A stretch of 64,000 nt of DNA from Chloroflexota bacterium (GTDB lineage: Bacteria > Chloroflexota > Limnocylindria > P2-11E), in contig DAIDAP010000034.1 of assembly GCA_027310565.1 (NCBI GenBank), positions 1 through 64,000 on the forward strand. Direction: 5' to 3'. The stretch's first letter is position 1; the number at the start of each line of letters is the position of its first letter. This document shows, piece after piece, positions 17,435 through 26,287 of the stretch. A program made the translations under genes and the position numbers. Below the pieces are notes generated by a model. It saw only the letters and a program-made list of their open reading frames with translations. It had not been told where the DNA came from and searched no databases.

Positions 17435-18361
17435 CTACGTGCCGGCGAGCTCCCGGACGACCGGCCCGAGCCGCTCGACGTCCGGCCCGCGCAGGCAGAA
17501 GTAGGTGATCCCGAGCGCGTCGCGCAGCGCGCGCACGTGCGCGGCGATCCGCGCGAGCGTGCCGATGCCGCGATAGACGCTCTCGCGGACGACCGCGGGG
17601 TCGGCCTTCGCCGCCGCGGCCACCTCCGCGACCGCCTGCTCGCGGTCGCCGGTCAGGACGCAGTCGAGGAACATCGAGAGCTCGATGCGCTCGAAGCGCG
17701 CGCCCGCGGCTTCGCGGACGATCGCGATCTGCTCGCGCATCTTCTCGATCGACACGTCGTGCGGCGTCAGCTCGCGCACGCCGATGCCCGGCGGGACGAT
17801 CGCGGCGATGTCGGCCTCGCGCCCGGCGAGGCGCAGCAGCTCCGGCCCCGCGGCGGCGATGAGGAGCGGCGGGTGCGGCCGCTGCACCGTGGCCGGCCGC
17901 GACTCGGCCCGCGCGACGCGGTAGAAGTCGCCGGCGAAGTCGACCCGCTCCTCGGTGAACAGCAGCTTCATGAGGCGCACCGCCTCCGCGAGGCGGGCGA
18001 CGCGCACGCGGCCGCGGTCGAACGGGATGCCGGTGCCGAGGTAGTCACGGTCGAGCCAGCCCGCGCCGATCCCGAGCTCGAACCGCCCGCCGCTGATGAC
18101 GTCGAGCGTCGCGACCTCGCGCGCGAGCACGACCGGGTTGCGGAAGTCGTTGTCGATGACGAGCGTGCCGAGCCGCAGGGTCGTCGTGACGGCGGCGGCC
18201 GCCGCGAGCGCGGGCATCGCGGCCCACGCGCCGCCGACCATGTGGTCGGGCATCGACAGCGTCGCGTAGCCCAGCGCCTCGATCCGCTTCGCGCGCGCGA
18301 TCCACTCCGCGCCGCCGGGCTGCCCGCCCGTCTGCGTCGCGAAGCGGATGGCCCTCGTCAC
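17435..18361 (-). CDS. LLM-class F420-dependent oxidoreductase
   Basis: A 308-residue luciferase-like monooxygenase-superfamily TIM barrel. TRAIRFATQTGG at the start, LSMPDHMVGG, TTLRLGTLVIDNDFRNP, ELGIGAGWLDRDY and PLLIAAAGPELL are family blocks typical of F420-linked members. It would use reduced F420 or a flavin to act on an unknown organic substrate. The GTG start overlaps the stop of the DUF885 gene (GTGA), so the two form an operon. Confidence 0.85.
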   Translation of the reverse strand: MTRAIRFATQTGGQPGGAEWIARAKRIEALGYATLSMPDHMVGGAWAAMPALAAAAAVTTTLRLGTLVIDNDFRNPVVLAREVATLDVISGGRFELGIGAGWLDRDYLGTGIPFDRGRVRVARLAEAVRLMKLLFTEERVDFAGDFYRVARAESRPATVQRPHPPLLIAAAGPELLRLAGREADIAAIVPPGIGVRELTPHDVSIEKMREQIAIVREAAGARFERIELSMFLDCVLTGDREQAVAEVAAAAKADPAVVRESVYRGIGTLARIAAHVRALRDALGITYFCLRGPDVERLGPVVRELAGT

Positions 18362-19989
18362 GCCTCCAGACCCATGTCGCGCGCGGCGAGCGCCGGCGGC
18401 AGCGAGCCCGCCTGGAGCAGCCGATCGTGGAACAGCCGCATCCCCCACCCCTTCGCGCGAGCGCGGTCGCGGAGCTCGAGGAGCGCGTGCCGGCCGAGCG
18501 CGTAGGAGGATGGCTGCGTCGGGCTCAGCGTGTAGCGGCGCACCTCCGCGAGCGCGCTCGGCGGCTCGAGCCCCGCGCGCTCGACCATGAACGTCACCGC
18601 CTCGTCGAAGCTCAGCTCGCCCGTCGCGAGCCCCGCGTCGACGACGACGCGCGCCGCGCGCCACAGCAGGTCCTTCGTCCGCAGGAGTCGCGTGTCGGGC
18701 TGGTCGAGGTAGCCGAGCTCGGTCATCAGCTCCTCCACGTACAGCCCCCACCCCTCGACCATGAGGTCGCTGCGGAGGGCGCGCCGCGCGAGCGACGAGT
18801 GGTCGGCCGCCACGGTGAGCTGCAGGTGGTGCCCGGGGTAGCCCTCGTGGCAGGCGATGACCGCGATGCCCGCGCGCGGATGCCCCTCGAGCCGCTGGCG
18901 GCGGGTCCGGTCGTCGTCGTCGGGCTCCGGCACGGCGACCCAGAAGCGGCCGGTGCGCCCGCTCTCGAACGGGGCGACGGCGACGTACGCCGCGTACGGG
19001 TACGTCGTGCGCTGGAAGGCGGGCATCTCCTCCACGACCAGGTCCTCGCCGTACGGGATGGTCGCGAGCCGCGCGACGCCCACCGCCGCGCGCGAGCGCT
19101 CCATCTCGGCGCGATACGTCGCGACGAGCTCGTGCGCCTCGGGGTGGTCCTGCCGCAGCCGCGCGAGGCTGACGCGCCAGTCGTCGTCGCCGAGGCCGCG
19201 CGCCTGCTCGGCGAGCCGCGCCTCGGTCTCGGCGAGGAGCGCCTCGCCGAACGCGCGCAGGCTCGAGGTGTCGTGGTCGAGGAGCTCGCGCTCGCGCAGC
19301 AGGGCCTCGAACGCGTCGCGGCCGATCGCGAAGGACCCGCGCGCCGCGGGCGCGAGGTCCGCGCGCAGCCACGCGGCGTACCGCTCGAGCGCGTCCGTCG
19401 CGGCGTCCGCCGCCCGCGCCAGCGCGGGGCGCACCAGCCGGCCCAGCGCGGTGTCGGGGACCGCGGCGGAGAGCTCGGCGCGCAGGAACGCCGCGCACGC
19501 CGGGACGGTCCGCAGCGCGATGGCGACCCACTCCGGCGGCACGAGCGCGGGATCGAGGTTCGCGCGCGCGGCGTCGAGCGCCGCGGGGACCTCGCCGAGA
19601 CGCTCCGCGAGCACGGCGAGCCGCTCCTCCGCGCCGGCGTGCCGGCGCAGCAGCGCGAGGTACGCGGAGCGCGCGACGAGCTCGCCGTACAGGTCCGGTC
19701 GCCGTCGCCACGGCTCGAACGCCGCGAGGACGCGCCTGCCGCGCAGCTCGGCGAGCACGAGAGCCCGGTCGATGACCTCGTGCGGCGCCAGCGTGCTCTC
19801 GTCGACCGCCTCGAAGCGACCGATCCACTCGTCGTTGAACGCGCGCAGCTTCGCGAACCCGTCCGCCGTCAGGTCGCCGAGCGTGTGGTCGTGGGTGTGG
19901 ACGCCGGCGCGCGTGGCCTCGACCGGCTCGAGGACGAAGCGCTCGTCGACGAAGACGCGCACGGTCTCGCCGAACAGCATCCCTACCAT
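18358..19989 (-). CDS. DUF885 putative metallopeptidase
   Basis: About 543 residues. The DUF885 family carries a zinc-peptidase-like HExxxGH motif, seen here as CHEGYPGHHLQL near residue 380 from this start. LMVEGWGLYVEELM follows with a possible Glu ligand, and YTLSPTQPSSYALGRHALL near the C-terminus is also typical. The frame is open to a GTG at 20031, but I prefer ATG 19989 or 19980 because the 20007-20100 stretch also codes for the Cys motif of the divergent gene. The protein is probably cytoplasmic; substrate unknown. Confidence 0.85.
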   Translation of the reverse strand: MVGMLFGETVRVFVDERFVLEPVEATRAGVHTHDHTLGDLTADGFAKLRAFNDEWIGRFEAVDESTLAPHEVIDRALVLAELRGRRVLAAFEPWRRRPDLYGELVARSAYLALLRRHAGAEERLAVLAERLGEVPAALDAARANLDPALVPPEWVAIALRTVPACAAFLRAELSAAVPDTALGRLVRPALARAADAATDALERYAAWLRADLAPAARGSFAIGRDAFEALLRERELLDHDTSSLRAFGEALLAETEARLAEQARGLGDDDWRVSLARLRQDHPEAHELVATYRAEMERSRAAVGVARLATIPYGEDLVVEEMPAFQRTTYPYAAYVAVAPFESGRTGRFWVAVPEPDDDDRTRRQRLEGHPRAGIAVIACHEGYPGHHLQLTVAADHSSLARRALRSDLMVEGWGLYVEELMTELGYLDQPDTRLLRTKDLLWRAARVVVDAGLATGELSFDEAVTFMVERAGLEPPSALAEVRRYTLSPTQPSSYALGRHALLELRDRARAKGWGMRLFHDRLLQAGSLPPALAARDMGLEA

Positions 19990-20099
19990 GGACGCCAGCA
20001 CGATAAGGGGAGCGAGCGACGAGCGATCCACGGCCGGGGAGCGCGCGCGGCGCTCCGGACTGCGCGAGCTGCGAGGCGCCGTGCTGCACGCGTCAGTTC

Positions 20100-20390
20100 A
20101 TGGAGGACGACGACGGGTGGTACCGCCTGGCCGACGCGCGCCCGATCTACCTCGCCGCGGGGACCGACATCAGGGTCGTCGGCTGGCAGAAGCAGGACGA
20201 CGGACGCCAGCCGATGTTCGAGTGCGAGGCGTTCGACAGGAGGGCGCTGCGCTGCGGCGTCTACGGATCACGGCCCGAGCACTGCCGCGCGTACGACTGC
20301 CGCGACGACGATCCCGACGACTGGCGCGCGCGGCCGCACTGCGACCTCGGTCGTCACGCGCGGATGGAGGCGCTGCGAGCGAGGTCCTAG
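20100..20390 (+). CDS. YkgJ/UPF0153-like Cys-cluster protein (5' end unresolved)
   Basis: 96 residues from the first ATG, with ECEAFD, RCGVYGSRPEHCRAYDC and PHC. These are the later cysteines of the YkgJ (zinc/iron-chelating) family. The first family motif is also present but upstream of the ATG: in the same frame, 20058-20087 encodes DCASCEAPCC. That frame is open from 20007 (after TAA at 20004) but contains no ATG, GTG or TTG before 20100. Either a rare start such as ACG at 20019 is used, or a frameshift joins it to ATG 19988. Its TAG overlaps the tatA stop (CTAG). Confidence 0.7.
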   Translation: MEDDDGWYRLADARPIYLAAGTDIRVVGWQKQDDGRQPMFECEAFDRRALRCGVYGSRPEHCRAYDCRDDDPDDWRARPHCDLGRHARMEALRARS

Positions 20391-20569
20391 GTCTGCTTGG
20401 TCTGGTCGGTCGGCGTCGCGGGCTTGTCGCTCGTGTTGGCTTCCTCGCGGAACGTCCGCACACCCTTGCCCAGCTGCCCCAGGACGTCGGGGAGACGCCC
20501 GGCGCCGAAGACGATGAGCACGATGATGAGGACGAAGACGAGCTCGCCACCGCCGAGGTTGAACGGCAT
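20387..20569 (-). CDS. tatA: Sec-independent translocase protein TatA/E
   Basis: A 60-residue protein with one N-terminal membrane helix (ELVFVLIIVLIVFG), the hinge FGAGRLPDVLGQLGKGV and a charged amphipathic tail, as in TatA. It builds the twin-arginine pore that carries folded proteins across the cytoplasmic membrane. The ATG is preceded by AAGGAG at ideal spacing. TatC is not in the window, so the pathway must be completed elsewhere. Confidence 0.93.
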   Translation of the reverse strand: MPFNLGGGELVFVLIIVLIVFGAGRLPDVLGQLGKGVRTFREEANTSDKPATPTDQTKQT

Positions 20570-20624
20570 CCGCCACTCCTTCGGGCACCGCGCCCGTTCC
20601 TTTCGGACAGTGTAGGGCCGCGAC

Positions 20625-21434
20625 CTACTCCGAGAGTCCCGACAGCAGCGTGAGGAAGAGGGGGACGACGACGAGGAGCGCGAGGGCGGGCAGGTAGCAG
20701 AGCGTCAGCACCAGGGTGAGCTTGCCCTCCACCTGCGACGCCGCGGCGAGCGAGCGGCGCCGCTCCGCCTCGCGGAGGTCGTCGCGCAGGTCCGCGAGCA
20801 TCGTCACGGCGCCGCGGCCGAGCGCGCGCGATCGCTCCAACCGCTCGGCGAGGTCGTCGAGCCGCTGGACGCCGGCGGCGCGCGCGTGGCGCGCCAGCGA
20901 CGCGTGGAGCGGGGCGCCGAGCGTGTAGTCGCGACGAGCGCCGCCGAGGATCGCGTCGACGAGCGCGCTGCCGCTCGCGCGATCGCCGAGCGAGACGAGC
21001 GCGGACTCGAGCGGCCGTCCCGACGCCACGAGCGCGTGGAGCCGCTCGACGACGATGACCGTCGCGCGCTCGGCCTCGCGCCGGTTGGCGGACGCGCGCC
21101 GCTCGACGACGAGCGTGGGCGCGACGAACGCGGCGTACGCGGACAGGGCGATCGGCAGCGGCCCGGCGCCGAGCGCGAGCGACACCAGGCCGCCGACGAG
21201 AAGGCCCGCGCCGGCCGCCGTGAGCTTCACCAGCACGAGCGTCTCGCTCCAGCCGGCGAGCCCGGCGGCCGCGAGCGTGTCGAGCCGGACCGCGAGGGCG
21301 CGCCGCGTCGCCGACGCGAGCGCCCCGGCCCGGGCCTGCCGCCACAGCAGACGCTCGACGCGCGACGGCCGCCGCAGCGCGAGCGTGAGCGACGCGACCG
21401 CGCACGCCAGGAGCAGCGCGCCGGCGACGATCAT
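20625..21434 (-). CDS. tadC: TadC-type pilus assembly membrane protein
   Basis: A 269-residue T2SSF-domain protein with an N-terminal membrane helix, a central helix pair, the cytoplasmic region ERLHALVASGRPLESAL and a C-terminal membrane pair (KLTLVLTLCYLPALALLVVVPLFL). With TadB it forms the inner-membrane platform on which the ATPase works. It is the last gene of the flp-tad operon, its ATG overlapping the tadB stop. Confidence 0.85.
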   Translation of the reverse strand: MIVAGALLLACAVASLTLALRRPSRVERLLWRQARAGALASATRRALAVRLDTLAAAGLAGWSETLVLVKLTAAGAGLLVGGLVSLALGAGPLPIALSAYAAFVAPTLVVERRASANRREAERATVIVVERLHALVASGRPLESALVSLGDRASGSALVDAILGGARRDYTLGAPLHASLARHARAAGVQRLDDLAERLERSRALGRGAVTMLADLRDDLREAERRRSLAAASQVEGKLTLVLTLCYLPALALLVVVPLFLTLLSGLSE

Positions 21435-22258
21435 CGCTCGACCGCCGAGACGATCGCGCGGCTGGCGACGATGCCCGCGACCTCGAAGACGGCGGCGCCC
21501 GGCAGGAGCACGAAGAGGCCGATCGGGCTCACCAGCGTCGCGCCGAGGCCGGGCAGCGTGAGCGCGAGGTAGAGCGCGAGCGCCGGCACGAGCAGCGCGA
21601 GCAGGACGATCTGCGCGCGGATGCCGCTGGTGCGCGCGACGACCTCCTCCGCGAGGCGCTGCTCGTACGCGAGGCGGTCGGCGGCGGCGCCGACGAGGGC
21701 GGCCGCGCGTCCGGCGGGCAGCTGCTCCGCCGCGACGAGCGCGAGCGCCTCGAGCGCGAAGGCGACGCGCCGGTCCCACGCCGAGCGGGCGGCGTCGCGC
21801 AGCGCGCCGTCGAGCGCGCCGTTCAGCTCGAACGACCGCAGCGCCAGCGCGAACGGCTCGCGCAGGACGCCGTCCGCGGCGTCGGATGCGGCACGCAGGG
21901 CGGCCGGCAGCGTCGTCCCGGTCCGCAGCGACGCGTGCGCGGCCTGCAGCAGGGTGACCGCGCCGCGCGCCGCGGCCGAGCGGCGCGCCGAGGCGCGCCG
22001 GCGCAGCACCAGCGTGGGCGCGACGACGGCCGCGAGCGCGAGCTGGGGCGCGCCGAGCGGCCACGCCAGCGCGAGCGTCACCGCGACGATCGCCGCGCGG
22101 AGCCCCTCCCACGCCCAGGCCGGCCGCGTCCAGCCGGCCGCGCGCAGGAGCGCGCCCTCGGGATGCGGCGGCCGCGGCACGCCGAACGACGCCAGCGGCA
22201 CGAGCGCGAGGCTCGCGACCGCGACGCCCGCGGCGACCGCACCGACGAGCGCCGTCAC
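21431..22258 (-). CDS. tadB: TadB-type pilus assembly membrane protein
   Basis: A 275-residue T2SSF-domain protein with membrane segments at both ends (ALVGAVAAGVAVASLALVPL and IVLLALLVPALALYLALTL). A helical cytoplasmic block lies between them, including AAHASLRTGTTLPAALRAA and EQLPAGRAAALVGAAADRL. It partners TadC in the Flp pilus platform. The GTG start overlaps the tadA stop. Confidence 0.85.
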   Translation of the reverse strand: MTALVGAVAAGVAVASLALVPLASFGVPRPPHPEGALLRAAGWTRPAWAWEGLRAAIVAVTLALAWPLGAPQLALAAVVAPTLVLRRRASARRSAAARGAVTLLQAAHASLRTGTTLPAALRAASDAADGVLREPFALALRSFELNGALDGALRDAARSAWDRRVAFALEALALVAAEQLPAGRAAALVGAAADRLAYEQRLAEEVVARTSGIRAQIVLLALLVPALALYLALTLPGLGATLVSPIGLFVLLPGAAVFEVAGIVASRAIVSAVER

Positions 22259-23397
22259 CTCGCGCGCGCCGCGAGCCGTCGCGGCAGCTCGCCCGCCGCG
22301 GCCTGGCCGGCGACGTAGAGCGGGTGCAGCACCTCGTCCTCCAGCGCGGCGATCTCGTCGACGACACGGCAGGAGCGCGCGCGCGCGACGTGCACGACGA
22401 GGTCGAAGGCACGCAGCACGTGCCGTCGCACGGCGTGCGGAGCGCTCTCGCCGCCCCGTGCGAGCAGCAGCTCGAGGCGATCGATGGCCGCGGCGGCCGA
22501 TCCGGCGTGCGCCGTCGTGAGCGCGCCCTCGTGCCCGGTCGTGAGCGCGTCGAGGAGGGACGACGCCTCCCGCGGCGTCCGGACCTCGCCGAGGATGATG
22601 CGATCGGGCCGCATGCGCAGCGCGTTGGCCACCAGGTCCGCGCTCCCGACGCCTCCGTCGCGGCCCGGCGCGCACTCGAGGTGGACCACGTGCGGGTGCG
22701 GGAGCACCAGCTCGTTGGTGTCCTCGATGACCACGATGCGCTCGTCGGCGGGGATCTCCGCGGCGAGCGAGCGCAGCAGCGTGCTCTTCCCCGCGCCGGT
22801 CGCGCCGACGATGAGCACGTTCGCGCGCGCGACGACCGCCGACGCGAGCAGCCGCGCCGCCGACGGCGCCAGCGCGCCCGACGCCGTCCACGACGGCGCC
22901 GGGCCGGAGAGCGCGAGGGACACGCGCGAGAACTTCCGTATCGAGAGCGACGGCCCGCCGATGGGCGCGATGACCGCGTTCGCGCGGCTCCCGTCGCGCA
23001 TGCGGGCGTCGACGAACGGATGCTCGACGGTGAGCTCGCGTCCGACGCCGGCCGCGATACGATGCGCGAGCTCGGTCACCGCCCCGGCATCCGGGAAGCG
23101 GACGTCGACACGCTCGAGCGATCCGTCGCGCTCGACGTAGATCTCGTCGGGGGAGTTCACCAGCACGTCGGTGATCGCGGGATCGTCGAGGAGCGGCTGG
23201 AGGACGCCGAAGCCGAAGAGCTCCGCGCACAGCCCGTCGATCTCCGCGTCGCCGCGATCGCCGCCCGCTGCGGCGCGCACGCGCGCGCGCAGCGCGTCGC
23301 GTTGGCGCGGGTCGGCGTACACGGCGAGCATGCCGCTCGGGTCGAGCGCGGCGGCCACGTCGGCGCGCACGCGCGCGACGAGCTCGGGCGCCCTCAC
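22255..23397 (-). CDS. tadA: TadA/CpaF-type secretion ATPase
   Basis: A 380-residue hexameric ATPase that powers Flp pilus assembly. LLDDPAITDVLVNSPDEIYVE, FVDARMRDGSRANAVI and SIRKFS are the usual N-domain blocks. Walker A VGATGAGKSTLLRS, the Asp box IEDTNEL, Walker B RPDRIILGEVR and TGHEGALTTAHAGS with the His box follow in order. The start is GTG, overlapping the tadZ stop. Length is slightly short of CpaF because the N-terminal domain is compact. Confidence 0.92.
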   Translation of the reverse strand: MRAPELVARVRADVAAALDPSGMLAVYADPRQRDALRARVRAAAGGDRGDAEIDGLCAELFGFGVLQPLLDDPAITDVLVNSPDEIYVERDGSLERVDVRFPDAGAVTELAHRIAAGVGRELTVEHPFVDARMRDGSRANAVIAPIGGPSLSIRKFSRVSLALSGPAPSWTASGALAPSAARLLASAVVARANVLIVGATGAGKSTLLRSLAAEIPADERIVVIEDTNELVLPHPHVVHLECAPGRDGGVGSADLVANALRMRPDRIILGEVRTPREASSLLDALTTGHEGALTTAHAGSAAAAIDRLELLLARGGESAPHAVRRHVLRAFDLVVHVARARSCRVVDEIAALEDEVLHPLYVAGQAAAGELPRRLAARAR

Positions 23398-24161
23398 AGC
23401 GCGCGGATCAGCGCGTCGACGGCGCGCATCGTCGGCGCGCGCGCCGCGAAGTCGTCCTGCTCGAGGTATGGATCGCTCGGGATCGCCGCGGCGAGCGGCA
23501 TCCCGGCGCGCGCCGCGACGAGCCTCGCGTCGTCCTCGGCCGCGCCGACGACGGCGAGCGACACCGCACACGGCGCGTCGCGCAGGAGCGCCTGCGCGCA
23601 GAAGAGCGCCTGGAGCTGCGCGGCTCGCGTGCCGGCGACGACGACCAGGCGCGTACAGCGCGCGAGCAGCGCGCGGTCGAGGGCGTCGCGCCCGCTCCCC
23701 AGGTCGAGCACGACCGCGCACCGCGGCGCGAGGAGGTCGATGATCGCGTTGAGGCGCTCGGCGGAGAAGGCGGCGTGCAGCGCCGGCGAGCCCGGCACGA
23801 ACGGCACGGCGCTCCACCGCGACACGAGGTCGGCCTCGCGGCCGGGCTGCACGAGGAGGTCGCTGATCGTCGCCGCCTCGACCTTCGCGCGGAGCGCGAG
23901 CGAGGGCGCCCATCGGTCGAGGTCGAGAAGCAGCGGGGGCGCGCCGGCCGCCGCGGACCGCTGCGCGACGAGAGCCGCGGTCGTGCTCGTACCCGTCCCG
24001 GCGGCCAGGGACCAGAACGCGACGCGCGCCGAAGGCGCGAGCGCGACCGGACGTGTCGGCCGGAGCGGCTGGATCGGGTCGTCCCGGCCGGTGGCCTCGC
24101 GCATGAGCGCGAGCGCGACGCTCGAGAGCGGGCTCGCGTCGAGCAGCGCGCGCAGTCTCAT
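23394..24161 (-). CDS. tadZ: TadZ/CpaE-like ATPase-fold protein
   Basis: A 255-residue MinD/ParA-superfamily protein. AFWSLAAGTGTSTTAALVAQ is in the position of a deviant Walker A but lacks its lysines (GTGTST), so ATP binding may be weak or lost, as in some TadZ proteins. LLLDLDRWAPSLALRAK and VVLDLGSGRDALDRA match later blocks. TadZ family members localise the pilus machine to a cell site. ATG 24161 overlaps the stop of a 12-codon linker ORF. Confidence 0.75.
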   Translation of the reverse strand: MRLRALLDASPLSSVALALMREATGRDDPIQPLRPTRPVALAPSARVAFWSLAAGTGTSTTAALVAQRSAAAGAPPLLLDLDRWAPSLALRAKVEAATISDLLVQPGREADLVSRWSAVPFVPGSPALHAAFSAERLNAIIDLLAPRCAVVLDLGSGRDALDRALLARCTRLVVVAGTRAAQLQALFCAQALLRDAPCAVSLAVVGAAEDDARLVAARAGMPLAAAIPSDPYLEQDDFAARAPTMRAVDALIRAL

Positions 24162-24196
24162 GTCGGCTTCGCCCGCCTGAGCGAAGGACCCGTCAT
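24158..24196 (-). CDS. 12-codon translational-coupling ORF
   Basis: ATG 24196 overlaps the TGA of the upstream hypothetical gene, and its own TGA overlaps the ATG of tadZ. The peptide would be MTGPSLRRAKPT. It fills the only gap in an otherwise fully overlapping operon, so its likely role is to hand ribosomes on to tadZ, not to make a functional peptide. It is too short for other support. Confidence 0.35.
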   Translation of the reverse strand: MTGPSLRRAKPT

Positions 24197-24756
24197 GCCG
24201 CGAGCCACCGCGTGAGGCGCTCGTCCGACGCGAAGGTCCAGCGCTCCGACGAGGCGTGGACGGCGTCGCGATCGAAGACGACCGGCCGGGCGTCGCGCAG
24301 CCCGCGGCGTAGCACGGCGGGCTCCGCCCACAGCACGCGCCGCCAGGCGAGCACGCGGTCGGCCTCGCGCAGCACCGCGCGGCAGCGAGCAAGGTCCGCG
24401 TCGCGGCGGCGCCGCAGCGGGCCGCCGGAGCGCCGCAGCCGCCGCGTCGCCTCCGCCACGCTCACCGGGCGGATCCACACGACGTCGTAGGCGACGGTCC
24501 CGCGGTCGAGCGGCTCGAGCGTGCTCGCGATCGCCGCGACGAGCGCGCGCCCCGGTGCGATCGCGCGGGCCGTGTCGGCGACGCCGATGCCGGCGCGCGC
24601 GAAGGCGAGCGTCGCGGCGGCACGATCGCCGTCCGGCAGCTCCGCCAGGACGGCCTCGGGTGATCGCGCCAGACGCAGGGCGGTGAGGCTCCAGACCTCC
24701 CGCTCGACGTGTCGCGCGCCCTCGGTCTCGAGCGCGACCACCAAGGCGGCGATCAC
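24193..24756 (-). CDS. hypothetical protein of the Tad operon
   Basis: A 187-residue soluble protein rich in Ala, Arg, Leu and Val with no membrane helix and no family I recognise. The GTG start overlaps the cpaB stop. It includes a hydrophobic VAAIASTLEPL patch and an Arg-rich stretch (TRRLRRSGGPLRRRR). Its position between cpaB and tadZ suggests a cytoplasmic role in pilus assembly, by context only. Confidence 0.65.
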   Translation of the reverse strand: MIAALVVALETEGARHVEREVWSLTALRLARSPEAVLAELPDGDRAAATLAFARAGIGVADTARAIAPGRALVAAIASTLEPLDRGTVAYDVVWIRPVSVAEATRRLRRSGGPLRRRRDADLARCRAVLREADRVLAWRRVLWAEPAVLRRGLRDARPVVFDRDAVHASSERWTFASDERLTRWLAA

Positions 24757-25394
24757 GGCGCTCCGAGCGCGATGACGAAGGTGCTGGTCGCGATGCGGTC
24801 GGCGAGCCACAGCGCGTCGGCCGCGCGGACGGCGATCACGACGCTCCCGATGCGATCGCGCGCGCCGCCGAGCGCCGCGGACGCGCTCTCGGTGAGCGGC
24901 ACGCCGGACTCCGAGCGCACGTCCAGCACGAGGACGCCGCTCGCGAGCAGCTCGGTCGTGCGCTCCGGCGGTGCGCGCCCCTGGATGGGCACCGCGAGCA
25001 CGTCGACGGTCGCGCCAGGCCGCACCGTCCCGCCGACCGCCTCGGCGGCGGTCACCGGTAGCGCGACCGCGCGCATGCCGAGCGGCAGCGAGATCCCGGA
25101 GCCGAAGGCCGGCGCGTCGTCGAGGAGCGCGCGGCCGAACACGATCTGACCGCGCAGGAGCGGAGCGCTCGGCGTGCGCCCGATCGCGCCGTCGATCGCC
25201 GCGAGCGCGCCCTCCGGTGAGAGGTCGGCGGACACGCTGCGGATCGCGAGGTCGTCCGCGCCGAGCGGTCGCGGCGGGTCGACGTCGCGCGCCGCCACCA
25301 CGACGTCGACGCGCTGCGCGGCGGCCAGGTAGAGCGCGCCGCTGGCCGCTCCGGAAACGATCGCGAGCGCGAGCAGGACGCGGCGTCCGATCAT
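24753..25394 (-). CDS. cpaB: CpaB/RcpC-type pilus assembly protein
   Basis: A 213-residue protein with an N-terminal membrane anchor (VLLALAIVSGAASGALYLA) and a SAF-like domain (DVDPPRPLGADDLAIRSV, LLRGQIVFGRALL). RAVALPVTAAEAVGGTVRPGATVDVLAV is the most diagnostic CpaB stretch, read here as two adjoining blocks. It sits outside the membrane and is thought to help guide the pilus; in diderms it partners the secretin, which is missing here. ATG overlaps the upstream stop. Confidence 0.85.
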   Translation of the reverse strand: MIGRRVLLALAIVSGAASGALYLAAAQRVDVVVAARDVDPPRPLGADDLAIRSVSADLSPEGALAAIDGAIGRTPSAPLLRGQIVFGRALLDDAPAFGSGISLPLGMRAVALPVTAAEAVGGTVRPGATVDVLAVPIQGRAPPERTTELLASGVLVLDVRSESGVPLTESASAALGGARDRIGSVVIAVRAADALWLADRIATSTFVIALGAP

Positions 25395-26287
25395 TCGGCC
25401 AGCGCCGGCGAGCGGACCGCGACGTCCAGCCGCGCGGTGAGGACGCGACCGGGGAGCGCCGCGGTCGTGACGTCGAACACCAGCGTGAACACCGCGCCGG
25501 GGCCCGGGAGGCCGAGCCAGGCCGCCTCGCAGGGCGTCGCGCCGCCGCCGCTGGTCGCGGCCACCGTCGCGCCGCCGGTCGAGCGCAGGCGCCACGTGCG
25601 GACCGCGACCGGCCGTCCGTTCACGAACGCGCGCGGCCAGAGGCGCAGCGGCCGTCCCCGGAGGACCTCGATCTTCGCCAGCACCGGTCCGGCGGCATCG
25701 AGCGCGACACCCGCGGTGCCGACGCGCGGCGCCTGGGTCGGTGCGGGCGGCGCCGTCGCGGCCGGCGCCGCGGAGGCGGGAGCGCCCGGAGCGGGGGTGG
25801 CGAGGCTCTGGGCCCCCGCGGCGCGCGGGGCGCTCGTCGGCGGCGGCGTCGGCGCGCCGGCCGGGACGGTGAGGGTGTCGTCCTGGAAGAACACGACGTT
25901 GACCGAGACGAAGCCGTTCGGCGCGAGGACGAAGTCCTCGTAGTAGGTGCCCGCCACGAGGCGTCCGTCGGGCAGCGTCGCGCGCCGATTGAAGGACGCA
26001 CCGTCGAGCCCGGCGGACTCGCCCGTCGCGACGGTGGCGAGCACGCGCGCGTACGTCCCCGGCGTGTCGCGCACGGTGACCGTGCCGTAGGTCGTCGTGC
26101 GCCCCGCGGTGCTCACGGTGTCGCCGGCGTAGACGTCGGTGACGAGGTACAGCCCGGCCGGTACGGGCGCGGGCGTGGGTGCCGGCGCCGGCGCGGCGCC
26201 GCCGTCGAGCAGCGGCTCCCACGCGAGCGCCGGCGAGGACGTGAGCGCGAGGAGCGCCGAGGCGAGGACGACGGCGGCCATCCTCAT
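25391..26287 (-). CDS. secreted Tad-operon protein with Pro/Ala linkers
   Basis: A 298-residue exported protein. Residues 1-22 form a signal peptide (VVLASALLALTSSPALA). A short PAPAPTPAPVP segment, a beta-rich domain (about 45-135, LYLVTDVYAGDTV to VVFFQDD), a Pro/Ala-rich linker and a second beta-rich domain (about 190-298) follow. I recognise no family. It lies between tadG and cpaB where other Tad loci may carry envelope components, so an extracellular structural role is plausible but unproven. Confidence 0.7.
   Translation of the reverse strand: MRMAAVVLASALLALTSSPALAWEPLLDGGAAPAPAPTPAPVPAGLYLVTDVYAGDTVSTAGRTTTYGTVTVRDTPGTYARVLATVATGESAGLDGASFNRRATLPDGRLVAGTYYEDFVLAPNGFVSVNVVFFQDDTLTVPAGAPTPPPTSAPRAAGAQSLATPAPGAPASAAPAATAPPAPTQAPRVGTAGVALDAAGPVLAKIEVLRGRPLRLWPRAFVNGRPVAVRTWRLRSTGGATVAATSGGGATPCEAAWLGLPGPGAVFTLVFDVTTAALPGRVLTARLDVAVRSPALAE

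Noticed and set aside
17435-20089. Fusion of DUF885 and LLM oxidoreductase in one frame
   Set aside because: The DUF885 protein is encoded in a different frame. The upstream part of this frame is its shadow.
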